Positions 23,558 through 33,149 of a DNA stretch of 64,000 bases are shown here, piece after piece. The DNA is taken from assembly GCA_963693305.1 (NCBI GenBank), contig OY855906.1, positions 7,198,501 to 7,262,500 on the forward strand, given 5' to 3'. The translations under genes and the position numbers were made by a program. This stretch comes from Meandrina meandrites (Eukaryota > Cnidaria > Anthozoa > Scleractinia > Meandrinidae). The notes under the pieces were generated by a model. The model saw only the letters and a list, made by a program, of their open reading frames with translations, searched no databases and was not told the origin of the DNA. How positions within the stretch are numbered: position 1 is the stretch's first letter; each line of letters starts with the position of its first letter.

Positions 23558-24046
23558 TGCGCCAGTCAATTTCAGCAGTGCCCATCCCCCCCGGGCAACC
23601 GCGGGGCATTTCCTAATGTTGCCCGTCCCGAGGGTGGGGCATTTGCGTACCTCGGGTTGGTTTTTTTTTTTTTGACACATGGTTTCGAAACCGTGGAGTG
23701 AGTCACGTATTCGTGATGGAGGCGTTTATAGGCCAAGACGTGGACTACGTTGCAGATTAGCTAGTCCATGAAGGACTAGAGAAGCTCATGGATGTTCGTG
23801 GATGTTTTTAAAGGTATATTTTCTCAGTTTTAGATATTTCTTCATTACTAAGAAGCAACAACTTGTATTATATTCTTATATCACCTATCGAGAGATTGAA
23901 AACAATCAACCCGGGAGTGGGGCATTTGCCCGGTTCCTTCATCCCCACCCCGGGGAATTTGCCAATTTTTTTTTAAAGAAATGCTAATGCCCAGGGGTTA
24001 GCCCGGGGGGTGGGGGGGATGAGCACTGCTGGAATTGACTGATGCA
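23558..24046 (-). mobile_element. MITE with TTA target duplication (copy 1)
   Basis: A 489-bp element with terminal inverted repeats of about 30 bp (TGCATCAGTCAATTCCAGCA type) is flanked by TTA on both sides (23555-23557 and 24047-24049). A second copy lies at 52783-53259 in the opposite orientation and is similar along its whole length, including the shared inner text around CTAGTCCATGAAGGACTAG. A 3-bp TTA duplication is typical of PIF/Harbinger elements. No transposase is encoded. Confidence 0.85.
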
Positions 24047-24316
24047 TTAATCACGTGCTCTAGTACTGCTGTTATTTTATAATACTGCGAAAATGGAAGT
24101 CATGGAGAAGACTACAACTGCTTGAAATCATGTTTATGAATGAATTTGCTCTTGATACTTTGTTTAGAAAGTATATTCCCAGTACTGAGAATTTTCGTGG
24201 AAGATGACCTCGTCGACGATTAACTTACGTGACAAGAGGGAAGTTATCCTGAAATGGAATGTTTTCGCGCATTAGACGAGAAAACAGTGTTTGTATACGG
24301 CCTGCTTTTTAAGCGA

Positions 24317-24337
24317 TGACGTCATTTTATGACGTCA
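24317..24337. promoter_or_regulatory. paired CRE-type palindromes
   Basis: Two perfect TGACGTCA octamers, the classical CREB/ATF site, lie 5 bp apart inside a larger inverted repeat. The site is 75 bp from the ribozyme-bearing inverted repeat. Function is unproven. A related text AAGCGATGACGATGACG at about 25.33 kb suggests it may belong to a repeat rather than a gene promoter. Confidence 0.4.
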
Positions 24338-24499
24338 TCGGTTAATGCTGTAAAGCGAAAAAGCGATGGAATTTATGGAATTTTTGGTGTTACGGTGTTA
24401 CGATTACTAAGACAATAAACTGCAAGGCTGACACTACGTAGAAATGAAAAGCCTTAACGGGACAACGACATGATAGAGTCCAAACTGAAAGCCAAAAAT

Positions 24500-24554
24500 G
24501 CAAACTCTGGACAGCTGTTTCGACCTGATTGGGTCTCGTCAGCAGAGTGTATGC
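24500..24554 (-). ncRNA. type I hammerhead ribozyme (left arm)
   Basis: This is the mirror copy of the plus-strand ribozyme at 24776-24830, read on the minus strand. The core, stems and GUC cleavage site are identical, and cleavage is expected after the base at 24510. Confidence 0.82.
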
Positions 24555-24775
24555 CGCACAGAATAGAACAACTAGCGTGAAGACAGTTGTCTATAAAGTG
24601 CTCGCTGGTAATGGCAATCCGAGAGGGCTCAAATTCGAAAGCCCGCCCATTGACAACAGCCGCGTGACTATTACTCAATAGGTCAAGAATTCGAAATATC
24701 ATGTCGTTGTCGCGATAAGGGAAGTGAGGATAGCCAGAACTATCTGTCTTCACGCTAGTTGTTCTATTCTGTGCG

Positions 24776-24830
24776 GCATACACTCTGCTGACGAGACCCA
24801 ATCAGGTCGAAACAGCTGTCCAGAGTTTGC
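24776..24830 (+). ncRNA. type I hammerhead ribozyme (right arm)
   Basis: Stem I pairs ACTCTG (24782-24787) with CAGAGT (24821-24826) and extends past an internal loop by GCA/TGC. The conserved CTGACGA box is at 24788-24794. Stem II is GACC/GGTC with a 6-nt loop. GAAA is at 24809-24812. Stem III is minimal, A-U plus C-G around AGCT, followed by the cleavage-site C at 24820 (GUC). All catalytic-core positions fit the hammerhead consensus. The self-complementary CAGCTG in stem III is typical of retroelement hammerheads, which cleave best as dimers. Confidence 0.85.
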
Positions 24831-24918
24831 ATTTTTGGCTTTCAGTTTGGACTCTATCATGTCGTTGTCCCGTTAAGGCTTTTCATTTCTACGTAGTGTC
24901 AGCCTTGCAGTTTATTGT

Positions 24919-25459
24919 TTTTGTATTTTATTTTTGGCTGATTAGAGCTGTCAGTAGCTCCTACGTACACCAGCAGCATTTTCGGCCGCGGTCCCTTGCT
25001 TTCATTTGTCATTTACGATTACTCCCTGAATTGAACCGAAGAGCAATGGGAACTAGGTGCATTGTTTGTATTCTTTTTGAGATCCGCCATCTTGTTTTTT
25101 GGCAAAGGAAGATATTTTTTGCAGCTTGTATCATCACCGATCGGCAAACCTTATTTCATTTGTAGCTGTTAAATTGAGATTTCGAGTCTGGAGTGAGTGT
25201 TGCACTTTATCAGTTATCGAATAAATTTGGCATAAAGTTAAGAAGTGATGTCTGTCGTGAATGCAGACGAAGCAACCGATTATTAGCAGTTTTGAAACAT
25301 CTGTTGAAAAGGTGAGCCATCTTAAACCTTTTTTTAAGCGATGACGATGACGTGATCGATTAATCTTGCCGTGCGAGTGGACAGGATCTGTTGTTGTCTG
25401 TTGTCTGTTGCCTGTTGTGATCAACCGATCTGTATACTCACCGAAGGGAATGCACAATG
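24919..25459. other. intergenic stretch, no gene seen
   Basis: No coding signature. A run of TGTTGTCTGTTGTCTGTTGCC lies near 25.39 kb. Confidence 0.4.
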
Positions 25460-25821
25460 TGCGAGCCAGCGAGCCATGCGAGGCAGACCTGCGAGGCACT
25501 TGAAAACACATTGGTTAGCCTAAATAGCACTCCGGTTAGCCTAAATAGCACTTCGGTTAGCCTACAGTTAGCTCTTAGGTAGCTTGCGGTTAGCTTTTAT
25601 ATTGGGATAAGGGATTTCTTGCTTGCCCGGTTCACATGGCTTGCGAGTCATGCGAGGCAAGCGAGCCATTTCGGTTAGCCTAAATAACACATTGGTTAGC
25701 CTAGCAACACTCCGGTTAGCCAAAAAAGCACTTCGGTTAGCCTACAGATCGTATAGGTAGCCTTTTTATTGGTATTTTTAAGTGCCTCGCAGGTCTGCCT
25801 CGCATGACTCGCTGGCTCGCA
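25460..25821. mobile_element. TIR element filled with GGTTAGCCTAAATAGCAC motif
   Basis: Arms 25460-25500 and 25781-25821 are inverted repeats of 41 bp with one mismatch (TGCGAGCCAGCGAG at the tip). The interior is two clusters of a roughly 20-bp motif, TTCGGTTAGCCTAAATAGCA and variants, separated by a partial copy of the arm sequence near 25.65 kb. I see no clear target duplication. It resembles the other motif-filled inverted-repeat elements in this window. Confidence 0.65.
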
Positions 25822-26243
25822 TATTGTACACACTCGAACCGAATACTGGGAAAAGAAATCAAGTCAACTCAACAAGAAATCGTCGCGTAGAACTCAAAGC
25901 AAAATACTCCTGGGCCGTTAGAAAGGACTAATTTAAAGCATAAACGAAAGAAACAAATTATATTTGATGCGTTCTATAAGATTTAGTAAACAGAAATCTC
26001 TCCATTCTTTAAAACAAAAGGTGTAAACAATTTTAGACAGCGTTTGACCTTGCATCGTATATATGTATCGTATATCGTATGTCACGCCAAGATAACGCAA
26101 TTTTTGTTGAACAATCATTCAGCACAGAAGTTGTCAGTTACTTTTATGTACCCTAATTTTTTGACAAATGTCCTGAAAATTATCAAAGACCCCTTGTGAA
26201 ACGTCATCGCTTCTGCATGCATCGCGTGCCGTTTATTTTACCT

Positions 26244-26325
26244 AGTCTGCAGTCTGCATTCTGCATTTTGCTCCTAGTCTGCATTTTGTACCCGGTCTGC
26301 AGTCTGCAGTCTGCATTTTGTACTG
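26244..26325. repeat. AGTCTGCA(TTTTGTACC) tandem array
   Basis: About eight degenerate copies of CAGTCTGCATTTTGTA-type units of 7-17 bp lie in tandem. A Gln/Asn/Cys-rich minus-strand frame here is an artefact of the repeat. Confidence 0.7.
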
Positions 26326-27783
26326 ACTCATTGTTGTGTGACTCAGATGCAGTTGATAATACTGTCACAGTATTAACGCGTAACTCACGGGTTTCTGGCA
26401 TATGAGCTCATTTCAGACAGAATTTTACAATAAAATGAACAGTGCTAAAAGGACACCTTTGAAAGTATTTAGGAAATGTTCGGAAAATTTGTTGAAAAAG
26501 TCCATTACGGTATTCCGCAACCTCGTTGACCTCTAGCGGCACGAGTTTCGCAATGTCGTGCATGTTTAAAACCGCCTCACCGCCTCACTCAGTTCAACAA
26601 CTGTCTTTACACACGCGATGTATATTCGGACGTAACAACGCTTAGGATCGAAATTTCTTTTCAAGATTAAAATGCGATCACGATATGAGTTGCCTTTACT
26701 GGCAAAGCAAATGTTATAAAGCCATTCGATCTGGTTTCGTTTTCCTTCGCGTGGCCTCGCCAAACGAAAGCACCATTTCCCTTTAATTATTCCAAGAAAC
26801 CTCTTCCTCTTCAAATTTGTCGACCTTTCCGAAAATGATCCAGTGGATATCTTTTTAGAGTGGAACCACGTATAGACAAGCAGTTATCTCTCGGCCAAGT
26901 CAAGAAAATCTAGAACTCTGTGTAAAACTACGAGGAAAAATTTCACTTATCATTCATGTTATCAGCTTCCGCTCTCTGTTGCTGTGTTTTAATGCCCAAA
27001 CCTCGTACTAAAATGTCTGTCTGACTTCCATTCACGAACGTAAACTTACCTTTTATTCTAAAGAACTTTCTTCGAACATTTATGTGTCGGTTCAACGACA
27101 GTGATCCGCCTGGAGACTCAGTGGTGACCGGACGAACACAAATCATCAAATCATGAGATAGTGTGGTACCCCTCTAAACGGTAGATCTTAGCGAGGGTGA
27201 GAAGGATGTTTGGTTGGTGGATGGGCGGGGGGGGGAGGGGGTGGGGGTTGATCAAAAACTGTGTGGTTTTGCAACATTTAATTAAGAGCTAGAAGACACC
27301 GTAGCGATACTGTGAAAGATATGTCTCCCTTAAGTTCAATTGTCTCCTGATTTGTCTTAAACAGGGTAGGGAAATGAACTGATTTCGTAAAAGCAGAGTC
27401 GAGACTGGGCACCAGAGCATTGGGATGCGCTTCGTTGCGTTACAGCTTGTATTATTATTACGCGGGATCACCGTTCGATGTGGTTCGATGTGCTGTTGAT
27501 TGATGGGATGGAGTTCGATGTTGTTCGATGTTGTGCGATGCTTTTTGGAGCTGTTCGGCTGTTGATTGATTGATTGCAGACGTTTCTGGAGAACGCGTCC
27601 GAAGTATTCAACCTCGTACCCAGGGCTTTTCCCTTCTTCGTGGGGGTGGTTCGCCTTATCATATGCTCGATAACCATCGCCGTCAACGTGCGACGTCGCT
27701 CACTACAGCCAATTTTATACGTTTTAAAACAAAATGGTTTAGTTCTGGATCAATTAAACTTTTAGTAATCACTCAGTAAACAA
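26326..27783. other. intergenic stretch, no gene seen
   Basis: It contains a G-rich run near 27.23-27.25 kb and a small TTCGATGTTG motif cluster at 27.47-27.55 kb. The sequence CAACCTCGTACCCAGGGC at about 27.61 kb resembles the tip of the inverted repeat at 27791. Minus-strand frames of 68-82 codons carry no known domain. Confidence 0.4.
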
Positions 27784-28440
27784 TCAAAGCCAATCTCGTT
27801 CCCAGAGTCCACGAGCTCCACGGTCAGCGGTTGGTCGCCAGGTGAAACTCTGGCGAAATGGAATTATCCGTTTTAATTAAAATTTTTTTGATTGGCTGTT
27901 TTAATACAATAGCCTTCGAATTCAGACGTATTTCCGGGAGTTGCTCATGACGCTTTGGCGGCCATTTTGCCGAGATTTTTGGAGTTCCTTCGTTTGTGTT
28001 TTGCAGTATCTTGGCCTCAAACCGCGATTTATGATGCCATTTCCCGTTTCGTTTTCAAGGTAGGTAAAAACTAGCTTTAGTTTTAGTTATTCACCCATTT
28101 TTCATTCGGTTCTTTAATAGTATTTTCTCCGATCGAAGAGGTGGAAATTGTCTGATGTATTTTTTATACAACTCCGATTTTTGGTAAATTCTGTTCCTTT
28201 TCTCAGTGTAAATACATCCCGGCGACTGTACCTGTGTGCAACGCTGGCTGTTATCAACTGTTATGCAGGAATAATATTGAAAATTATCGGACATTAATTA
28301 AATAGAGTATTTATTGTAATAAAGGAAATAGAAATTAAAACTTCCATATTGCACATAACTGTTGTAAACCTAATCTCAACAGGGCATGCAACTGTTTATG
28401 AGAATTTCTTTAGACAGTTGGTTATGGTATGTGAAAAAAT

Positions 28441-29439
28441 TGTGAACCACACTGAACCTTGAAAGTGCATGACATAAAGTTCAAACACCAGTCCTTATAT
28501 GCTGTTCAGCGGTCAGCGTACGTGATGGCGGCGTTTTCGAACGTTGGCCAAAAACTTGCAGTCTTTGAACGTTAACATCTATGTTATCACGTTCTTTATT
28601 GATATTTTTGTCGTTTTTGTATGTATTCTTCGTTATGTCAAGCTTAACAGTGGAAAAGTTGGAAGAAATTCTCGAAGAGAAGCTACAGAAGGTTATACAA
28701 CCTCTGAGTAAACAGATCGAAGATGCTCTGCAATCAGTGAATGCCCTCAACACTAAATACGACAAATTTGCTAAAGCACTGAAAGATCTCGACGAAGCTA
28801 AGAAAAAACAGATCGTTATCAAATTATTTGATGAAGTAACTTTTCACATCGCTGTTTTTATGTACAAATTTAAAAACCAACTTCTTCCTTCTAATTTTGA
28901 TGTCTTTTTCACTTCGGTTAAAGAAACCCACAATTACAACACAAGACTTTCCTCTAGAATGACTTATGCTTTACCCATAACCAGAACAAACTATGGAATC
29001 TTTAATATTAGATATCAGGGCGCTAAAATCTGGAATGCTATCAGTGATAACATTAAGCTTCTGTCACTTAAGCAATTTAAGAAAAAGTTCAAATCAAACA
29101 TTATTGCAAGCTATTAACGGAACTATTTACTTATAAGTCTAATTTTAAATTCCTTCCTTCTGCTAGTTAATCTGTCCATATACTTTATTCTCCACCTTTT
29201 TTCACTAAAGTTCTTAAGTAAACTTATATTATGTTTGTGTGTTTGTGTGTTTGTGTATTTGTTAACTAAATCTTTAGTACACCTGACCCCTTTAAAAACT
29301 TTTGTTATAAGCACTAAGGATGTCTGCCCAAACTTATTAGCCAATGATGGTTATTTTGGGCAGGCATGCACTTTATTTTATTTTAATTCTTGTCTGTATT
29401 GTAATTTAAATTAATTAAGGGTGCAATAAAGTTGTTGTT
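28441..29439 (+). mobile_element. internally deleted CR1/L2-type LINE
   Basis: A 5' leader leads to the short ORF1-to-ORF2 fusion at 28636-29117. A 3' UTR follows and ends GCAATAAAGTTGTTGTTGTC at about 29439, the short-repeat terminus usual for this LINE group. The reverse transcriptase core and endonuclease are missing. The SINE head follows directly. Confidence 0.7.
28636..29117 (+). pseudogene. LINE ORF1 N-terminus fused to RT C-terminal tail
   Basis: MSSLTVEKLEEILEEKLQKV begins a coiled-coil segment of about 65 residues typical of an ORF1. At about 28825 it passes without a stop into LFDEVTFHIAVFMYKFKNQL and HNYNTRLSS, then RTNYGIFNIRYQGAKIWN. Those match the conserved C-terminal tail of CR1/L2-like reverse transcriptases. 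An in-frame internal deletion joined the two. The frame is intact over 160 codons, so a small coiled-coil protein could still be made, but there is no enzyme activity. Confidence 0.72.
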
Positions 29440-29690
29440 GTCTAATGGTAAGCTCACTGGACTTCGGATTGAATGGTTTCGGTTCCAAGCCCCAACCAGG
29501 GTCATTGTGTTGTGTTCTGGGAAAGACACTTTACTCTCAAATATAATTGGGTTTCAACAAATTTACTTTTGGCAGTAATCCTGCAATGGACCAGTATTCC
29601 ATCCGGGGGGATAGGGGGAAGAAGAGATATGCCTAGTCACTTAATGCTACAGAAATGCGGTAGCAAAACAAGCTATTGATGCAATCTATG
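29440..29690 (+). mobile_element. tRNA-derived SINE (copy 2, degenerate)
   Basis: The tRNA-like head (TAATGGTAAGCTCACTGGAC, degenerate B box GGTTCCAAGCC) is followed by GTGTTCTGGGAAAGACACTT. The body shares TGCAATGGAC, CCATCCGGGGG and CCTAGTCACTTAATGCTAC with copy 1. It abuts the LINE 3' end. Confidence 0.65.
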
Positions 29691-30032
29691 ACACGCAACC
29701 AGTATTTCTTGGCTGTGCTGGCTGCATGCAGTTGGGGATAGGCCATGTACAGAAAACCAATACAATATTCAACCAATATTCACATGGTAGCACTCAGTGT
29801 TACAAATAAATCAGTTCATAGAAACACCCTTGGAGAACTTTAATTTCAGCAAAAATAAAGTACAATTTTTTACCCTGTATTTATAAATGCAAGGCCATAT
29901 TTCTCTGATAAATGATAGCATTTCATAAATGCTTTAAATAGTCACTTTTATCTACAAATAGTTCGTTCAAAGATAAAACAAATTCATCATTTGTCTATTA
30001 GGAATTACAAATGCCAGAGGAAATTCTCGATT

Positions 30033-30463
30033 TTAAGTCATGACGATAATGTACTGAGGAACTTCGACAACAACAGCGGGAAAACGAATAGATTTGAATA
30101 AAACCAATGACAAACTTACAAGAAGTTCCATCGGATGACAACCAAATCGATACATATCTGTTATTGCTGCGGACCGCCAAAATTCCATCTTTTTGGGTGA
30201 AACCAATCTTGCAACTGTAGTCTCCCAATGTAGTGGAAAATACGGCACATAATTGCTTACCTGCCTATTCGATTGCATTTCAATGAAACTTTGATTTTCG
30301 AAATGAGCCGTTCGATCGGCGTGCAGTATAGCTCCGTGCTCTCAAGGCCGTCGTTTACAATGCTGTGTGCAAGTGCAGATTCAACCACTGGCCTTCCTCG
30401 AAAGATTTCTTCCAGAGAAAAAATATATTCGTTTTCTGCCAATATTCGTTCACAACTTGGCAT
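30033..30463 (-). other. minus-strand coding-like fragments
   Basis: One open segment (30463 downwards) reads MPSCERILAENEYIFSLEEI and PVVESALAHSIVNDGLEST, and ends at CAG|GTAAGC near 30261. A second (about 30240-30110) includes DYSCKIGFTQKDGILAVRSN and ends near CTT|GTAAGT. The composition and donors look like degraded exons of one gene, inside the 27791-30854 composite. I cannot name the family. A relationship to the THAP fragment at 32.9-33.1 kb on the same strand is possible. Confidence 0.35.
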
Positions 30464-30861
30464 TACGACTCCCTTTGTTTACGTTTGTCCTCCAGAAGCT
30501 TACACGATCTGTAAATCAATCTGACGTGCATGTTTTGCTTTCAAACAGCACTATTGCTTTATCGCAGTTTTTCCGTTGAGCTATTTTTTCTTCAGAGGAG
30601 CCTTTAGATCACCCATAAAAGCGTTGATCCACTTGACTATACGAGTTGTATATCGAGAGTGGAGTTCTGAATTTTCTTCTGACTCCTGAGCTTTCGTTTT
30701 TTTTTTCCAATTTTTCACTTCCGTTTTTCTAGCAAAGCATGCGCACAACAACCGGAACCCCAGATTTCTGGGGTTAAAATTCCCATTTCCCCAGAGTTTC
30801 ACCAGGCGAAAACCGCTGACCGTGCAGCCCGTGGACTCTGGGAACGAGATTGATTCAAAGC

Positions 30862-32892
30862 AAGTAACCAAAATGGTAAAGGAAGCTCTTGCTGCCTCTA
30901 ACTCGATTATTAGCATGTCAAGATTAGGTAATTATAAAAACCGATAACTGAGTAATTATTTGTTGATTATTAGCCTTGGTAGTTTAACGATGTATGTTCT
31001 CTCGAAGTTAGTACGTGCAAGCACCTCTGATTAACTGTAGAAACCAGACAATCCTCTGTGTTTAAGGCCGTGTGACTTACAAAGATTCTTTTTCGTACAA
31101 TCTACGTTGCAAATATATAATGTACCGAGTCAAACAGTGATGATAGACTAGCATCGCTTATCACTTGGCATACCTGTGATAATTTGTGCACGTCCGATAC
31201 GAGTTGTTGTGTATTGCAACCTCATGGTCTTATGTGGCATTGTGTGCTGATTGCGTATGTAACGATCGTATACAGCGATTTTTTGAAAATCGCAAAAATT
31301 AATTCCCACGAAAATAAGTAACAATAATAAAGTCTTCTTCAGGGCCTGTGCTACGATGAACAAAAGCGGTGAAGTCTAAAAAAGTAGGACTGTGATATAA
31401 AATAAGGCGGACTAAGGATGACTCCATATAAAAGCAAGCTGGGTGAAGAAATATCGATAAGAATCGAGGCAGTAAGCACAGAATTGTGATTCAGCTCTGC
31501 AAAGTACCTTACAGTGAAAACAGCTCAAGCGATCCTCCCTTTTGATTACTTCATAGAAAATGAGCGTAACGGATTTTTATTCACGAGTTGACATTGAACA
31601 ACCTACAGCGAACGAGTGAGTTTTCCAATATTTTGCACCGAGTGAAGAACAAACCATACAAAGCAACGCGTTCATTGCTTATTGTTCTTGATTCGCTGTC
31701 ATCAAGAGAGGATGAAGTAAGAGAGTTAATCCCCCATATAGGTCTTACTCCAAAGGAAATCTCTCTTAAAGGTCAAATGAACCAAAATTTCGACATTCTT
31801 TCTTTAGCGATTTTAAAGCAACCAAACGCTAGAAGAATTCATTATTAAGTAAACTTAAGGCGAAATTTTGCTTTCTGAGCCTTAAAGCGCGAACTATAGC
31901 AAAAACTACGAAGATTTCCGAAGACTTCACGAAAACGTTTCCAAAATGACCGCGCACTGAAATGGAAGGAATGGATCGAGCTTTGAATTTTGTGACGTAA
32001 TAGTTTTATTTTACGGCTTTCCGATCGAAGAGACGATCGTTGTTTAAAGAGCGAATAATGCAAAGTTTGAGAGTTTCAGTCAGTCTGAGTAATTCAAATA
32101 ATTCTGAAAGGATCTAAGCTTTTTTTAAACGTTGTTGTTATATTTTTTACTACATTGGAATCCAGTTTCAAAGATTAATAACTATCAAAGCACTGAGTAA
32201 AATTGTAAGCATTGTACGATGTAGGAAGTTTTCAAACACTGGATGGCGTATAAAAATCATCAGTCTACTCAGCTTCGTATAGAACAATTAATTTTGTTAT
32301 ATACCCCAAGTGAAATGCAGTTTTTTGGATTTGCACGTAATTCTTATCAGGGCGTGTGCGGCTTGCATAGGATGTGGCCAAAAGCCACATCCAAGATTGA
32401 ATTCACTTTTTCTTTTCCGTACTCGAATGTCACACAAAACACAAAAATAAATTTGTACTAAAAATTTAACTTGAATGTAAGGATATTTCTCAATGCAAAT
32501 TCGAGACCGCTAAAGCATCACGCAGGGTAAAACTAATTTCAATGAATAAATTCGTGTCGTTTTATTTTTCAACTGAAGGAAAATTCAGTGTTGAAATAAG
32601 TACTGTGAGTTCTGTTTTTATTAGCTGTTTTTGGTGCCTGTTATTTAGTTCTCGAAATTAACGATTGTAAACCCAACATAAATACAACCTTTGAAACATA
32701 ATTTTATACCGTCAAAAAGCACGTGCACGTGCATGGAAGCAAATTATTTGGCGAGGATATTGAACTAACGAATTCAAATTCTAATACTTGATCATGACCA
32801 GCCAAACCAACAAAGTAAAAGTGCTAATAATCATAACAAATACTCTATCTAGCTCTAGGTAGAATAAGAAAGGTGCAAAATGCATACCTCTA
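30862..32892. other. intergenic stretch, dispersed repeat text
   Basis: No gene is supported. The motif AAAGGTCAAATGAACCAAAA at about 31.77 kb recurs in inverse orientation at about 33.46-33.48 kb, so the two are probably ends or parts of one repeat family. Otherwise AT-rich. Confidence 0.4.
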
Positions 32893-33147
32893 ACTTCCTT
32901 CGTTTAGCAAAAGCCGAACGGACAGGGGGACCTTTGTGCTTCGGGAGGCATTCTTCCCCGTGATTTCTTTTCCGAACAAAAACACTAGTCGGCATAGCAT
33001 CCTCTTTGAGGTGGAGTCTGAGCGACTTGAAATCAGAACCAGAAACCTACGTATCGCCAGATTTTGTCTGAAGCAGTCTTCGTTAAAATGAACCGCACAA
33101 ATGCGAGAGTTCTTGTCTGGCTTAAATTCTTTTCTTTTCATTTTCAA
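32893..33147 (-). pseudogene. THAP zinc-finger domain, frameshifted
   Basis: The minus strand reads FKPDKNSRICAVHFNEDCF, the C-x-x-HF and D-C-F part of a THAP DNA-binding domain. The expected C-terminal LKEDAMPTSVF (the AVPTiF motif) follows, but in another frame, so a frameshift lies in between (about 33.03-33.06 kb). The N-terminal C2 half and W are not seen in frame upstream. A donor-like GAG|GTATGC follows KRRKLEV. It is most likely a decayed transposase or THAP gene remnant. Confidence 0.6.
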
Positions 33148-33149
33148 AA

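Larger units (their letters stand above)
24412..24918. repeat. perfect 175-bp inverted repeat with hammerhead ribozymes
   Basis: Arms 24412-24586 and 24744-24918 are exact reverse complements over 175 bp, with a 157-bp spacer. Transcripts of either strand would fold into a long hairpin. Each arm carries a complete type I hammerhead core. Such ribozymes occur in the terminal repeats of Penelope-like elements and in retrozymes, so this is probably an inverted (snap-back) insertion of such an element. The exact identity implies recent origin or ongoing gene conversion. Confidence 0.9.
27791..30854. mobile_element. 3-kb composite element with ~85-bp terminal inverted repeats
   Basis: The left end (27791-27873) and right end (about 30774-30854) are inverted repeats of about 85 bp with only a few mismatches. 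They share AATCTCGTTCCCAGAGTCCA at the tip and GTGAAACTCTGG further in. The direct repeat TCAAAGC flanks both ends (27784-27790 and 30855-30861), consistent with a 7-8-bp target duplication. Inside are a deleted LINE, a SINE and minus-strand coding-like fragments. Whether a transposase was ever encoded is unclear. Confidence 0.55.

Noticed and set aside
26204..26401. A Gln/Asn/Cys-rich minus-strand frame with an apparent peptide repeat.
   Set aside because: It is produced by the AGTCTGCA tandem array.
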